Part shown: piece by piece, positions 1 through 7,818 of the stretch
How the letters are laid out: each line of letters begins with the position of its first letter
How positions within the stretch are numbered: position 1 is the first letter of the stretch
NCBI RefSeq assembly: GCF_025685645.1
Contig: NZ_JAGSYF010000003.1
Coordinates: 496,001-560,000, forward strand
Direction: 5' to 3'
Length of the DNA: 64,000 bases
Source of the DNA: Edaphobacter bradus
Lineage (GTDB): Bacteria > Acidobacteriota > Terriglobia > Terriglobales > Acidobacteriaceae
The notes under the pieces: model-generated
The model's input: only the letters and a program-made list of their open reading frames with translations
Database searches by the model: none
What the model was told of the DNA's origin: nothing
Position numbers and translations under genes: made by a program

Positions 1-801
1 TACTCCATTCTGGTGGTCTTTCGCAATCTCCTCGAAGTGCTGCCAGAGTGTATCGGTAACAACTTGTTCTCGGCCTTGGTAATTTCGACGAGGGATGTTG
101 GCAGTCAACTTCTTTAGCGTCCAGGCATCCACTTGTTCATAGCCCAGGGGTCTGCCGATGACCTTTCCGATCTCGGCAGCAATTTCGGCAAAGCTGTACT
201 CTTTCTCTCCATAGAGCCGGTACACTTGTCCCTTGTGCTCTTGCGGGGTGAGCAGGATTTTCGCTATCACCCGGGCCTGATCCTCCGCCGCGATCGGCGC
301 ATGCTTTCCGGTCCCGAAGGGCAACCGTAAGGTTCCCGTCTTGATTTGATCGATCCAGTAGAGAGCCCATTCCGCGAATAGGGTTGGACGAAGATGCGTC
401 GTGGGCACGCCGGACCAGTTAAAGACCTGTTCCGAAATCCAGTGATTCTGGGCAGCGTGACTCTTGGCCTCCCGGCGCGCCGAAATCTGGGACATGTTCA
501 CCACGATCTCGATGCCAGCCTCCTTCGCTGCCTGAGCGAAATAGGCCGATGCCTGCAGGATGCCGGGCCTGATGGGGTAAACAAAATACGCGCCCTGAGC
601 TCCTTCAAGTGCAGAGCGGACGGCTTCGAAATCCAGCAGATCGCCCCTCACAATTTCGGCACCCTGGGCGGCCAAAGCCGCCGAACGCTCATCCTCGTTG
701 TGAACGAATGCTCGCACGCGAACTCCTGTATCGAGCAGGAATTTCACGGTTTTGCTTCCCGTCGATCCAGTCGATCCCGTTACCAAAAACATCTTCGACA
801 T
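1..801 (-). CDS. NmrA-like NAD(P)-binding reductase, 3' end outside window
   Basis: The reading frame is open from the ATG at 801 to the left edge (267 codons seen), so the C-terminus is missing. A strong ribosome site, AGGAGG, ends about 4 bases before the ATG. Residues 9-15 form the GxxGxxG dinucleotide-binding loop after a short first beta strand, and the rest reads as an atypical short-chain dehydrogenase of the NmrA/TMR type. These proteins bind NAD(P)H and act either as redox-sensing regulators or as azoreductase/quinone reductase-like enzymes. The catalytic YxxxK of classical SDRs is not evident, which is normal for NmrA. The gene is divergent from the methyltransferase at 1074. The exact substrate cannot be told. 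Confidence 0.85.
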   Translation of the reverse strand, partial: MSKMFLVTGSTGSTGSKTVKFLLDTGVRVRAFVHNEDERSAALAAQGAEIVRGDLLDFEAVRSALEGAQGAYFVYPIRPGILQASAYFAQAAKEAGIEIVVNMSQISARREAKSHAAQNHWISEQVFNWSGVPTTHLRPTLFAEWALYWIDQIKTGTLRLPFGTGKHAPIAAEDQARVIAKILLTPQEHKGQVYRLYGEKEYSFAEIAAEIGKVIGRPLGYEQVDAWTLKKLTANIPRRNYQGREQVVTDTLWQHFEEIAKDHQNGV

Positions 802-1073
802 ACTCCTCCTTTTGCGCTTCGATTCGCGATGCGCTCCATTTTAGATGTCGTCCACACTCTAAATGGTTCAGGCGGGCCCAGGAGAAAAAACCCATTTGGA
901 GGCTTATTATCATCTAATAACGGATAAGAGTCTCGAGGACAAATGTAGATTCCGGTCCAGCATAGTACGAACCATGAAATGTCCTTAGCCCAAGTGGAGT
1001 CGCGCGGTCGCCGGTGATGCGGCTGCCTCGTAAGGCAATCAACGCAATCAGCCATCCTTTCTGGAGAACCCTC
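802..1073. promoter_or_regulatory. Divergent intergenic region with an imperfect inverted repeat
   Basis: This 270-base gap separates two divergent genes and must hold both promoters. An imperfect inverted repeat lies at 836-866: arms CCATTTTAGA and TCTAAATGG, 12 bases apart, with a one-base bulge. It lies about 35 bases upstream of the NmrA-like start and could be a regulator site. No convincing -35/-10 pair could be fixed by eye. Confidence 0.3.
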
Positions 1074-1892
1074 ATGACCGATACGACCACCAAAGTACAG
1101 GAGCATTACAGTGGCACTGGCCTCACCGACCGCATTAAGTCGGCCCTCGCGAGCTTCGCGCCCGAGGATCAGACAGTGACCATCGCTCAACTCGCTCCAC
1201 TCGACCAGTTCCACACTCGCGGTATCCTCGCCACGGCCGACCTTGCCAAGGCGGCTGGCATTGAGCCCGCAACCCGCGTGTTGGATCTTGGTTGTGGCAT
1301 CGGCGGCCCCGCGCGCTATCTCGCCGCCACTTTCGGCTGTAAGGTTACGGGTGTTGACCTGAGCCCTGCCTTTATCGACGCAGCCAACTACCTGACGGCG
1401 CGCACCGGAATGTCAGACCGCCTTACGTTCCAGGTAGGCAATGCTTTAGATCTGCCCTTCGCCGACGGGAATTTCGATGTAGTGTTCCTACAGCACGTGG
1501 CGATGAACATTGAGCACCGTTCCGCCCTCTATAGCGAGGTGTGCCGCATCCTTACCTCTGGCGGACGATTTGCAACTTACGATCTGGTTCTGCGCGAGGG
1601 CGGTGTCCTTTATCCCGTCCCCTGGGCGCGCGATGCCTCGACCAGTTTCCTGCTTAGCGAACTCGACACACGCACGACACTTGAACAAGTTGGGTTCAAG
1701 ACAATCCTCTGGCGCGACGACACCCAAATCGCTCTCAACTGGTTTAAGGAGGCGATGGCCGGTGCGCCGCCGACCGGACCGAGCCTCGGCTTTGTGATGG
1801 GTACCGATTTCCAGGAAATGATCGGCAACCTAGCTCGCAACCTGCGCGAGAGGCGTCTTGGGCTCTTGTCCGCGGTTCTAACAAAGAAGTGA
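1074..1892 (+). CDS. Class I SAM-dependent methyltransferase
   Basis: This is a 272-residue methyltransferase of the Methyltransf_11/UbiE type. SAM-binding motif I, DLGCGIGG, is at residues 71-78, followed by an acidic residue at the end of the next strand (VTGVDLS) and a conserved motif IV region (FDVVFLQHV). Upstream in-frame starts exist from 1014, but the ATG at 1074 is preferred because GGAGAAC precedes it at a good distance. The family methylates small molecules such as sterols, quinones, glycine or sarcosine; the substrate is not readable here. It is a single gene, followed by a strong hairpin. Confidence 0.85.
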   Translation: MTDTTTKVQEHYSGTGLTDRIKSALASFAPEDQTVTIAQLAPLDQFHTRGILATADLAKAAGIEPATRVLDLGCGIGGPARYLAATFGCKVTGVDLSPAFIDAANYLTARTGMSDRLTFQVGNALDLPFADGNFDVVFLQHVAMNIEHRSALYSEVCRILTSGGRFATYDLVLREGGVLYPVPWARDASTSFLLSELDTRTTLEQVGFKTILWRDDTQIALNWFKEAMAGAPPTGPSLGFVMGTDFQEMIGNLARNLRERRLGLLSAVLTKK

Positions 1893-1941
1893 GACATTCG
1901 GCTTCACTTCACAGGTGCTGAGTTTCCGCATTTGCGGTTCC

Positions 1942-1975
1942 CAACGAGCGCATCGTCAGAACGATGCGCTCGTTG
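1942..1975. terminator. Perfect 15-bp hairpin after the methyltransferase gene
   Basis: The arms CAACGAGCGCATCGT (1942-1956) and its exact complement (1961-1975) are separated by the 4-base loop CAGA. It lies about 50 bases past the methyltransferase stop, before the convergent TetR gene. There is no clean T-run on either side, so it may be a weak bidirectional terminator or a transcript-stabilising hairpin. Confidence 0.55.
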
Positions 1976-2070
1976 AGAAAAATCTATTCTCGTAATAGCC
2001 ACAGCTCTCCCGGTCTGTGAAGTAGCTTGTATGAACTCTTTGAAAGTCACCGCATCGAACGCTCTTGTCT

Positions 2071-2631
2071 TTAATGCTTCAGAACGAAGGCTTTGGTGTC
2101 ACGCAGAAGACTGTCGGAGAGCTTCGGATCGGTCACGATGCGAGACAGCATCATGCCGCCAATCATCGCGGCTGCGATCCCATGAGCGCGAGCCTTCGCT
2201 TCCTTCGGGGGGAGTTCAGGAAGATGGGACGCGATGATCGTGATGATTTGCTCGACGCCCTTCGAGGCTATCTGGCGAGTATCTTGATCGGCGTGACGCA
2301 ACTCGGAGCCCACAGATGCCAGCGGACACGCTTCTTCGGAATTGTCGCGGTGTTTCTTCGACAGGTACACTCCAACTGTTTCTTCTAGGGAGCGATTGGC
2401 TTTTGGACTCTGCATCGAATCCGCGATACGTTCAAGAGCGGCCTCGACAGCTTCAGCGACAAGCTGGTCCTTCGATGAGAAATGCTTATAGAAGCCGCCA
2501 TGGGTGAGACCCGCGGCAGCCATAATCTCGGTCAGGCCAGTGCTCTGGATTCCGCTTTCATTGAACTCGCGAGCGGCGACCTTGACGATCCGCTCGCGGG
2601 TCTCCGCTGCTTCTTGGCGAGACTTCCTCAT
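2071..2631 (-). CDS. TetR/AcrR family transcriptional regulator
   Basis: This 186-residue protein has the typical TetR N-terminus: helices 1-3 with the helix-turn-helix at about residues 29-50 (TGLTEIMAAAGLTHGGFYKH), then an all-alpha ligand/dimer domain. The GGFYKHF recognition helix places it near the YcdC/AefR-like groups that often control SDR or MDR oxidoreductases. The start at 2631 is chosen over the longer frame to 2688 because GGAG precedes it and because the operator palindrome occupies the upstream region. A SDR remnant lies just upstream and may once have been the regulated gene. Autoregulation is likely from the palindrome. Confidence 0.88.
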   Translation of the reverse strand: MRKSRQEAAETRERIVKVAAREFNESGIQSTGLTEIMAAAGLTHGGFYKHFSSKDQLVAEAVEAALERIADSMQSPKANRSLEETVGVYLSKKHRDNSEEACPLASVGSELRHADQDTRQIASKGVEQIITIIASHLPELPPKEAKARAHGIAAAMIGGMMLSRIVTDPKLSDSLLRDTKAFVLKH

Positions 2632-2662
2632 TGTTTGCTCCAAGGGGTGCCCAATAGAGAGA

Positions 2663-2700
2663 CGCCCATGATAGATGTTATCAAACATCTATCATGGGCG
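2663..2700. promoter_or_regulatory. Palindromic operator upstream of the tetR gene
   Basis: The 15-base arm CGCCCATGATAGATG (2663-2677) is repeated as its exact reverse complement at 2686-2700; two more bases pair inward, leaving a 4-base centre. It starts 32 bases upstream of the tetR ATG. Length, symmetry and position fit a TetR-family operator. A purely structural hairpin is the alternative. Confidence 0.7.
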
Positions 2701-2776
2701 CAGCATCCCGAGCCATTTCCGTTGGGAATAGGTTGCCCTATTCGGTTGAGACTGTCACAAGCCTTGGAAAGGCGGG

Positions 2777-3076
2777 TTAGACGACGACGATTCCGCCATC
2801 GACCGGAAGGTCAATACCTGTGATATAGCTGCTCTCGTCTGACGCGAGGAATAGCGCGATCGAGGCGATCTCTTCCGGACGGCCTACACGGCCAAGCGGC
2901 GGGATGGAAGCAAAGTACCCACGGATTTGGTCCGCAGCTGCCTTGTCCGGGAACTGTGCTTCAATGATCGGCGTTTCGATCAGGCTAGGGCTGATGATAT
3001 TCGCGCGGATCTTCCTTCCCTTGAGCTCATTCGTCCGCGTCCTCACGTAGAGGCGCAGCGCCGCCTTGGTTACAGC
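2777..3076 (-). pseudogene. Short-chain dehydrogenase remnant (C-terminal 100 residues)
   Basis: Only the last third of a classical SDR is present: the TKAAL helix that follows the catalytic Tyr/Lys strand, the N-[IV]-I-S-P loop and the C-terminal LPVDGG strand. The Rossmann domain and the YxxxK tyrosine are missing; the frame runs backward straight into the 3' end of the AraC remnant at 3109. A deletion that joined the two genes would explain this. The frame reaches 3142, but residues beyond 3076 show no SDR similarity. The remnant is probably non-functional. Confidence 0.75.
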
Positions 3077-3108
3077 GAGCTGAAATCTCTGCCTAGCGAG
3101 GCATCGGC

Positions 3109-3605
3109 TCAACTTGTGTGGATCTGACTGTGAGCGAGCCATTCAGAGGGAGAAAGTCCGAGGCGTTGCGTGAAGACTCGCGTGAGGGCCGTGGCATTGG
3201 CATACCTACACCACTCGCGATAAGTTTCAGCGAGCTCCCTCGCCGCAACATGGTTTGCGCAACCCCCAGTCGCCAGTTTGTCAGGTAATCAAATGGCGTC
3301 ATGCCGACAACTTGCCGAAAATAGACCGCGAAGCGCGCGCGAGACATACCCGCAAGTTGAGCCAGATGCTCCAGCGACCAGGAGGTTTCAGGGTGTTGAT
3401 GCATCGCCTCGACCGCCCTGCTCAGACGCGCATCGCCGAGTCCCATCAAAATGCCGCTGTCAATCAGGCGTGCATTCATTGCGGATCGTATGAGAAGCAC
3501 AAAGAGATATTCGAACAATCGATCCAGCGCAGCGTGACGATCGCACCCGCGTCCTCTGCCTTGCAGACCTCTGCCCATAGGCGACGGCGGACGGTTCGAA
3601 GCCAA
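3109..3605 (-). pseudogene. AraC-family regulator remnant with frameshift
   Basis: The C-terminal part of an AraC regulator of the cupin_6 type is readable: the linker helix (LDRLFEYLFVLLIR), then the first HTH (HLAQLAGMSRARFAVYFRQV) and the second HTH. Near 3204-3206 one base is missing: the frame that began ends in unrelated sequence, while the next frame continues as YANATALTRVFTQRLG and stops at 3109. The N-terminal cupin domain is absent. Sequence and family match the araC remnants at 7.4-9.4 kb, whose C-terminal piece reads ALTRVFTQRVG. It is a pseudogene unless the frameshift is a sequencing error, and even then the N-terminus is lost. Confidence 0.75.
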
Positions 3606-3648
3606 CCGATGGTCTCCCCCTATGCGGGATCTTGGCTTGAAACGCGAC

Positions 3649-3858
3649 TCACTCGAACGGTTCGGGCAACGCCCCTAAGGTCTCGGCGTGTTTACCCACC
3701 GTCTTCATCATGGATTCAAGATATAATCGCTGATCTTCATTCAAGCGTTCCAGCAAGCGCTCAAGAAGGGCGGCGTCGCGTTCATAAACCAGAAGCAGAT
3801 GTCTATGGATTGGTGGTCCTCCACAGCCGATCGAATGGACGAAGCGGTCCCTCGTCAA
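3649..3858 (-). CDS. Small hypothetical protein, 69 residues
   Basis: The ATG overlaps the stop of the oxidoreductase at 3855 (ATGA), so it could be translationally coupled to it. The second half is a charged amphipathic helix (ALLERLLERLNEDQRLYL) that recalls the C-terminal dimer helix of MarR-type regulators, but the N-terminal DNA-binding part is absent. It may be a fragment of a lost MarR gene or a chance frame. It lies between two decayed stretches. Confidence 0.3.
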   Translation of the reverse strand: MTRDRFVHSIGCGGPPIHRHLLLVYERDAALLERLLERLNEDQRLYLESMMKTVGKHAETLGALPEPFE

Positions 3859-4961
3859 CTCCCCGCCTCGAGATCTCGATCCACAATAACCGCCACCTTG
3901 CCCAGCGTGCTACGACCCGACTTGAGCGACTGTAGCCCGGCATTGATGGCCTCGACGGTGCTGTCGATAGTTCCGCCGATATGCGGCACCACCAGCCCTT
4001 GTACTGCCCACTCCATCGCCAGAGTCATGCCGCGGTGGAGGAAGGCTTTCGCCTCGTCGTCCAAGATAGCGGGTTCGGAGAAGTAGCGCAGTATGTTGAC
4101 GTTGATATGCTTGGCGCCGCGCTCGGCCAAGATGGAGTCGACCGGGCTTTCGGTTTCGACCAGGCGGGTCGTTTTTCCGGGGCCAACGCCAAGCACGACC
4201 CAGCTACCGCCCCGGCGTACTGTCTTCGCCGTCTCAACGAAGCCCGCCTCGCTGTAAGTGGCATCGAAGACGACGTCGGCTCCCCGGCCGCCGGTCAACC
4301 GCGCAATTTCGGCGGCGATATCGTCGCGCTTATAGTCAAAAACGTGATGCGCGCCAGACTGCCGGGCAAGCGCGATCGATTGCGGCGTGCTGCCGCTGCT
4401 GATCACGAGTCCTGCCCGCAGGACACGCGCGGCCATCTGCACTGCGAGATGCCCGACGCCGCCCCCGCCGCCTGGGACGTAGACCGTGTCGCCGGCTTGG
4501 ACAGTGCCACGGAGGCTCGCGAAGGCCGAAAGGAAGCACATCGGCAGAGCTGCCCCAAGGAGAAAGCTCAGGGATTCCGGCTTGGGGACGGTCAGGAACT
4601 CCCTGGCGAGCGCATAGCCCCCTTCGCCCCCACTGCCGGCGACCCAGCCGCCATCGCCATTTAGATCAGCCATCGCCACTACGCTGTCTCCAACGGCTAT
4701 GCCGCGCACGGCGCTGCCTATGGCCACGACGATGCCGGACAGGTCGAGGCCGAGGACAACGGGGGGTGTCCGCCCAAAGAAGTTAAGGTCGGCGAGCTTA
4801 TATTCCAGCGGGTTGAGCGACGAGGCGGCGACGCGGATTAGAACCTGGCCGGTCCCCGGCTGCGGGACAGGCACACGCACCGCCTCCAGTGGAAGTCCGG
4901 CCCGGTCTTTCGTATAGCCGACGCCAAGAAACGTCTTCGGGATTGCAAGCGTATTTTTCAT
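3855..4961 (-). CDS. Zinc-independent MDR-family oxidoreductase (quinone oxidoreductase-like)
   Basis: The 368-residue protein has the medium-chain dehydrogenase fold: an N-terminal GroES-like domain (to about residue 120) and a Rossmann domain with the glycine-rich loop GGGGGVG at 164-170. The zinc-ligand pattern of true alcohol dehydrogenases (GHE and the four-cysteine lobe) is absent, which points to the NADPH:quinone reductase/enoyl reductase branch. Starts at 4961 and 4976 are both possible and neither has a clear ribosome site. The family reduces quinones or activated double bonds with NADPH. It fits the oxidative-stress theme of its neighbours. Confidence 0.85.
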   Translation of the reverse strand: MKNTLAIPKTFLGVGYTKDRAGLPLEAVRVPVPQPGTGQVLIRVAASSLNPLEYKLADLNFFGRTPPVVLGLDLSGIVVAIGSAVRGIAVGDSVVAMADLNGDGGWVAGSGGEGGYALAREFLTVPKPESLSFLLGAALPMCFLSAFASLRGTVQAGDTVYVPGGGGGVGHLAVQMAARVLRAGLVISSGSTPQSIALARQSGAHHVFDYKRDDIAAEIARLTGGRGADVVFDATYSEAGFVETAKTVRRGGSWVVLGVGPGKTTRLVETESPVDSILAERGAKHINVNILRYFSEPAILDDEAKAFLHRGMTLAMEWAVQGLVVPHIGGTIDSTVEAINAGLQSLKSGRSTLGKVAVIVDRDLEAGS

Positions 4962-5131
4962 AAGTGTCTGTCGCATGAAATTAGATGTCTCATGCCCCTT
5001 CTCATTTGCGGAATGCTCGGCAGAGTCGTCGTTCGCGGTCCAAATCTCTACGCCACCTGGCGTTTTGTTTCTTGTTCCAGAAGCCGGCAGGTATCAACGG
5101 CCTCAAACAGCCACCCAGACATCGAGCTTGA

Positions 5132-5158
5132 GCCCCATGTCTCGTTGAGACATGGGGC
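5132..5158. terminator. 12-bp perfect hairpin between ahpD-like and MDR genes
   Basis: The arms GCCCCATGTCTC and its exact complement flank a 3-base loop. It lies 35 bases past the stop of the AhpD-like gene (minus strand) and upstream of the MDR gene. It has no T-run, so it may be a weak terminator or an mRNA-end hairpin. Confidence 0.45.
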
Positions 5159-5192
5159 ACCAACAACGGTTGCTTCGCGACATTTACTCTCG

Positions 5193-5498
5193 TTACTCTT
5201 TGAACAAGTGCGTCGCGTGCGTGATCGACGCGCCTGCGCGCATCGCGGCCGCGACTATCGCTGCTTCCGTCAGCATCGCGTCATTTGCGCCGGCTTGACG
5301 GGCTGCTCTTACATGCAACTCAATGCAGTATGGGCACTGCGTAGTCAGCGCAACTGCCACAGCCATCAACTGCTTGTGCAAGACATCAATGGCACCGTCT
5401 TTGAACGCCTCTTTGTCAAAAGCCCAAAAGGCTTTCATCGTTTCAGGTGCATTCTCATCGAGCTTCTTCAGCCGAGTGAGATTTTTCATATCAAACAT
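5193..5498 (-). CDS. AhpD-like carboxymuconolactone decarboxylase family protein
   Basis: This is a complete 101-residue single-domain member of the CMD/AhpD superfamily. The CxxC redox pair is C55 and C58 with H62 four residues on (CPYCIELH), the arrangement used by AhpD-type peroxidase partners. GGAG sits about 9 bases upstream of the ATG at 5498. Such proteins reduce hydroperoxides or relay electrons to peroxiredoxins. It lies downstream of the module A genes on the same strand and is a different lineage from the longer CMD genes at 6.8-9.5 kb. Confidence 0.88.
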   Translation of the reverse strand: MFDMKNLTRLKKLDENAPETMKAFWAFDKEAFKDGAIDVLHKQLMAVAVALTTQCPYCIELHVRAARQAGANDAMLTEAAIVAAAMRAGASITHATHLFKE

Positions 5499-5576
5499 GT
5501 GGGTGACTCCATTTTGGTTTGGGTAAGGCGCTTCCGACGATGAGAGGTATGGGAAGCGCGTTTGGTTACACGTCTC

Positions 5577-5618
5577 AGGGCTTCAATAGTGACTCCCCAA
5601 AACGCACGGAATGGCAAA
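5577..5618 (-). repeat. Shared tail block, copy A
   Basis: Read on the minus strand, this 42-base stretch matches 8488-8530 on the plus strand with only a few differences and a single-base gap. It lies downstream of DUF417 in module A, just as the other copy lies downstream of the DUF417 remnant in module B. It shows that the inverted duplication extended past DUF417. Confidence 0.7.
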
Positions 5619-5690
5619 GTCGATTGAAAAGGTTCTCCAACTTCATCCTCTGAGAATCGACTTGGCGGCTCTCTGGCATCCTTTGCGCGT

Positions 5691-5894
5691 TCAAAGGCTC
5701 CGCATATAAAGGCAGATGCACGTTATTGCGCCTGTTAATCCGATGACCAAGGTGATGCAAATCCCGACAAGCGTGCCGGCGTCTTCTCCGGTTCTTTCAG
5801 CACATAAATCTGGATCCAGGTACCGAATCGCCCACGTGATCTCGGCGTCAGTCAAATGTTCGTTGAGCTTCATCAGTTCGCGGTTTTCCTGCAT
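5691..5894 (-). CDS. Small single-pass membrane protein, 67 residues
   Basis: The ATG at 5894 has AGAGGA 9 bases upstream. The first half is polar (a DAEITWAIRYLDPDL helix), the second half is one hydrophobic helix (about residues 42-63) ending in a short basic tail, so an N-in or N-out small membrane anchor. I do not recognise a family. It lies in series with the REC fragment and DUF417-A on the same strand, and has no counterpart in copy B, where the matching interval is deleted. Confidence 0.5.
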   Translation of the reverse strand: MQENRELMKLNEHLTDAEITWAIRYLDPDLCAERTGEDAGTLVGICITLVIGLTGAITCICLYMRSL

Positions 5895-5933
5895 GAGATG
5901 TTCCTCTAAACAAGCGTGCTCTGACTCTCCTCG

Positions 5934-6089
5934 CTAAGGCGGAGCCGCTCCCAAAGCGAGAACAGCTTTGATTCCCTCGCGATAGTCAGTTGAAACCTCG
6001 TATCCAGAGTCTTTCAACATAGAGACGAGAGTTGCTCTCAGAGCGTCGTCAAAGTCCACTACTAACAATTTCCCAGTTTGGTCGTTCAT
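5934..6089 (-). pseudogene. Truncated response-regulator receiver fragment
   Basis: A frame starting at the ATG at 6089 reads as the first 45 residues of a REC domain: beta-1 with the acidic pocket (LLVVDFDD), helix 1 and strand 2. It then ends in four alanine/proline residues and a stop. The phospho-acceptor aspartate and the rest of the domain are missing. A full-length REC gene follows the DUF417 remnant in module B (8630), so this is probably a remnant of the equivalent gene. A 14-bp palindrome, GCTCGGCGCCGAGC, lies upstream at 6158-6171. Confidence 0.6.
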
Positions 6090-6202
6090 AGCTAATATCC
6101 GTTCTCGGTGCAGCCGAACAGAATTTCGGGTTACAGCAACGTGGCCGACGCCGATGTGCTCGGCGCCGAGCCACGGTCCACCCGGACTTTTCCTATTTCT
6201 CT

Positions 6203-6724
6203 TCACGCAATCTTGGCATCAAGCGTGATTTTGGCAACTTCAGCATCAAGCGCGGCTCCGGCAAGATCCTGCTTCAGCAGGTAGATCGATACCGCCAGTA
6301 GAACCACATCCTTCATCAAGAAAGCGACGTTTCCGACCATTGCCGGGAATCCGCCTGCGGATGGCGCCCAGCCGTCCGGCATGAAGGGGATGATGGTGAC
6401 TGTCGTGATGAAGGTGACCATCGAGCCGAGAGCGCCCAGGACTCCGAGTTTCTTCTTCCAGAAGCCTGCGAACAAGAGCGCCCCAAACAGCCATTCCGAA
6501 ACACCCAGGAAGTACGAGGAGCCTTTGATACCGAAGACCGGGTACATCCAGAAGATGAGTGGCCCGTGAGTGAAGAATGGGATCAGACCCTGCGCCTCAT
6601 AATCAAACCACTTCTGGTATCCGAAGAAGAAGTAGATGAGCACCATCGACGCGCGGATGACATGGTAGTCGAGATCTCCTTTAAGGAGACGTGCTTTCGC
6701 AAGAGCATTGATGAGCCAGTTCAT
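6203..6724 (-). CDS. DUF417 (RclC/YkgB-like) inner-membrane protein, module copy A
   Basis: The 173-residue protein has about four hydrophobic segments (near residues 23-38, 70-88, 92-113, 133-150) and the family signature around residues 41-60 (DYEAQGLIPFFTHGPLIFW), followed by the SEW motif. DUF417 includes E. coli RclC (YkgB), part of the reactive-chlorine resistance operon controlled by RclR. The ATG at 6724 is chosen over 6748 because AAGGAT precedes it. It lies 33 bases after the broken CMD gene on the same strand and appears intact, so it may be the one functional part of this copy. Its biochemical role is not established even in E. coli. Confidence 0.85.
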   Translation of the reverse strand: MNWLINALAKARLLKGDLDYHVIRASMVLIYFFFGYQKWFDYEAQGLIPFFTHGPLIFWMYPVFGIKGSSYFLGVSEWLFGALLFAGFWKKKLGVLGALGSMVTFITTVTIIPFMPDGWAPSAGGFPAMVGNVAFLMKDVVLLAVSIYLLKQDLAGAALDAEVAKITLDAKIA

Positions 6725-6757
6725 GAGTTTATCCTTTCGCTTCTGCATGCAATGCTT

Positions 6758-7334
6758 TCAATTTCTTGTTGCCAGGGAAGCTGCTTCGGTCTCGACCTCG
6801 ACGACCGGGAAGTCGATCTCCGGATCGGCGAGGCGATTGGCGTAGTTGGTCAATGTATTCAGTGCGACATTGGCAACGATTTCCAACATGAGGCCGTCAT
6901 CGATCCCAGCCTTCCGCACCAGGTCCAGGTCCTGACCTGAAGCGAGTCCACGACTACGAATGATATTTTTAGCGAAAGATACCAAAGCGCGGTCAAAGGG
7001 ATCATCGGGGATCATCGTTGTTTCCCTCGCGCGCTTTGACGACATCTGCCGCGCTGAGACCGCCAGCCTTCGCTGATGCTGTATGGGCGGAAAGGCAGTA
7101 CTGGCACTCGTTTTCCTGAGCGATAGCCAGGGCGAGGATTTCGCGTTGATGGCCTGAGAGGCGACCACGCGAAAGCGCCTTTGACAGCGACAGGTATCCA
7201 TCCAGAGCGACGGGAGCATTTGCCAGCGTGGCAAAAGTATTTGGGACTTTGCCGAGGCTCGCTTTCACCTGGGACAGGGTGGCAGCAACTTTGTTATCGA
7301 GGTTTGAGGGAGCTGCGGGGGCAATTCGGGCCAT
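6758..7334 (-). pseudogene. CMD/AhpD-like protein split by a 10-bp duplication, module copy A
   Basis: Frame 1 starts at the ATG at 7334 (GGAGAAG upstream) and carries the CxxC pair C77/C80 with H84, matching 180-residue CMD peroxidase-like proteins. It stops at 7002. Frame 2 continues the family sequence (DPFDRALVSFAKNIIRSRG onward) to 6758. The break is an exact tandem copy of the 10-mer GGGATCATCG at 6998-7007 and 7008-7017; removing one copy restores one reading frame. The first-frame TGA overlaps an in-frame ATG of the second (ATGA), so two coupled half-proteins could still be made. The paralogue in copy B has no such repeat. Confidence 0.85.
6998..7017. repeat. 10-bp tandem duplication causing the CMD frameshift
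   Basis: The unit GGGATCATCG occurs twice in direct, exact succession. Ten is not a multiple of three, so the duplication shifts the frame. This is a typical slipped-strand event and could be reversible. Confidence 0.9.
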
Positions 7335-7446
7335 GATCTTCTCCAATCTTTCCGGCGGCTTTTCTGCACCACACGAAAACCATTCTGGAAGATAGGATGA
7401 GACGCATTGCAACTGAAAGTCTCGTTTAGATACCTTATAGTCTCAA
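7335..7446. promoter_or_regulatory. Divergent promoter region of module A with three spaced GAGAC/GTCTC sites
   Basis: Between the CMD-A start and the araC-A start are three pentamers: GAGAC at 7399, GTCTC at 7419 and GTCTC at 7440, spaced 20 and 21 bases. The matching region of copy C (9397, 9418, 9438) has the mirror arrangement with the same 21/20 spacing. Two helical turns between half-sites suits an AraC-type dimer. The region ends 2 bases from the araC-A ATG. Confidence 0.5.
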
Positions 7447-7600
7447 ATGGATCCTCTGGGTCCCTCTTTCGAAAGATTCTCCCTGTCAGCCCGGATGTTT
7501 TTTCGGGAAGACTGTGCGGGAGAACTGGAAATCAAGACGAACAGGCCGGCTATCTTCATGTGCTCAGAAAAGGGACACTGAAGCCGCACAAGCAGGTTAG
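7447..7600 (+). pseudogene. AraC N-terminal remnant (cupin_6), module copy A
   Basis: The ATG at 7447 opens a frame reading MDPLGPSFERFSLSARMFF, after which the homologous sequence continues in the next frame as SGRLCGRTG and YLHVLRKGTL. The two frames meet at a run of six Ts, so one base is missing there. The same N-terminus appears in frame in copies B and C. It belongs to the cupin_6 AraC group that includes RclR. The rest of the gene is missing: homology stops where the tail of the convergent araC-B remnant begins. Confidence 0.7.
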
Positions 7601-7818
7601 TCAGATATTGGTTACTTCCTGTGTCCCAAGGCTACGAGCGAGCCATTCAGATGGAGACATTCCTACACGTTGTGTAAAGACTCGCGTTAGAGCTATAGCA
7701 CATGGAGATGGCCGGCCCGTTCAGATTCATGATCGCCGGTGATTCCGCACAGTCGTCCCGAATAAAACATCTGGGCCGAGAGAGAGAATCTTTCAAAGAA
7801 TGGCGCTAGTGGATCCAT
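7601..7818 (-). pseudogene. AraC remnant with a large internal deletion, module copy B
   Basis: From the ATG at 7818 the cupin_6 N-terminus is in frame (MDPLAPFFERFSLSAQMFYS, then GRLCGITGDHES and HLHVL) and ends in TAG. Directly after it, one base out of frame, comes the extreme C-terminus of an AraC protein (ALTRVFTQRVGMSPSEWLAR) ending in TGA at 7601. Most of the cupin domain and the first HTH, probably more than 200 residues, have been deleted. The gene was divergent from CMD-B at 7930. Confidence 0.75.
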
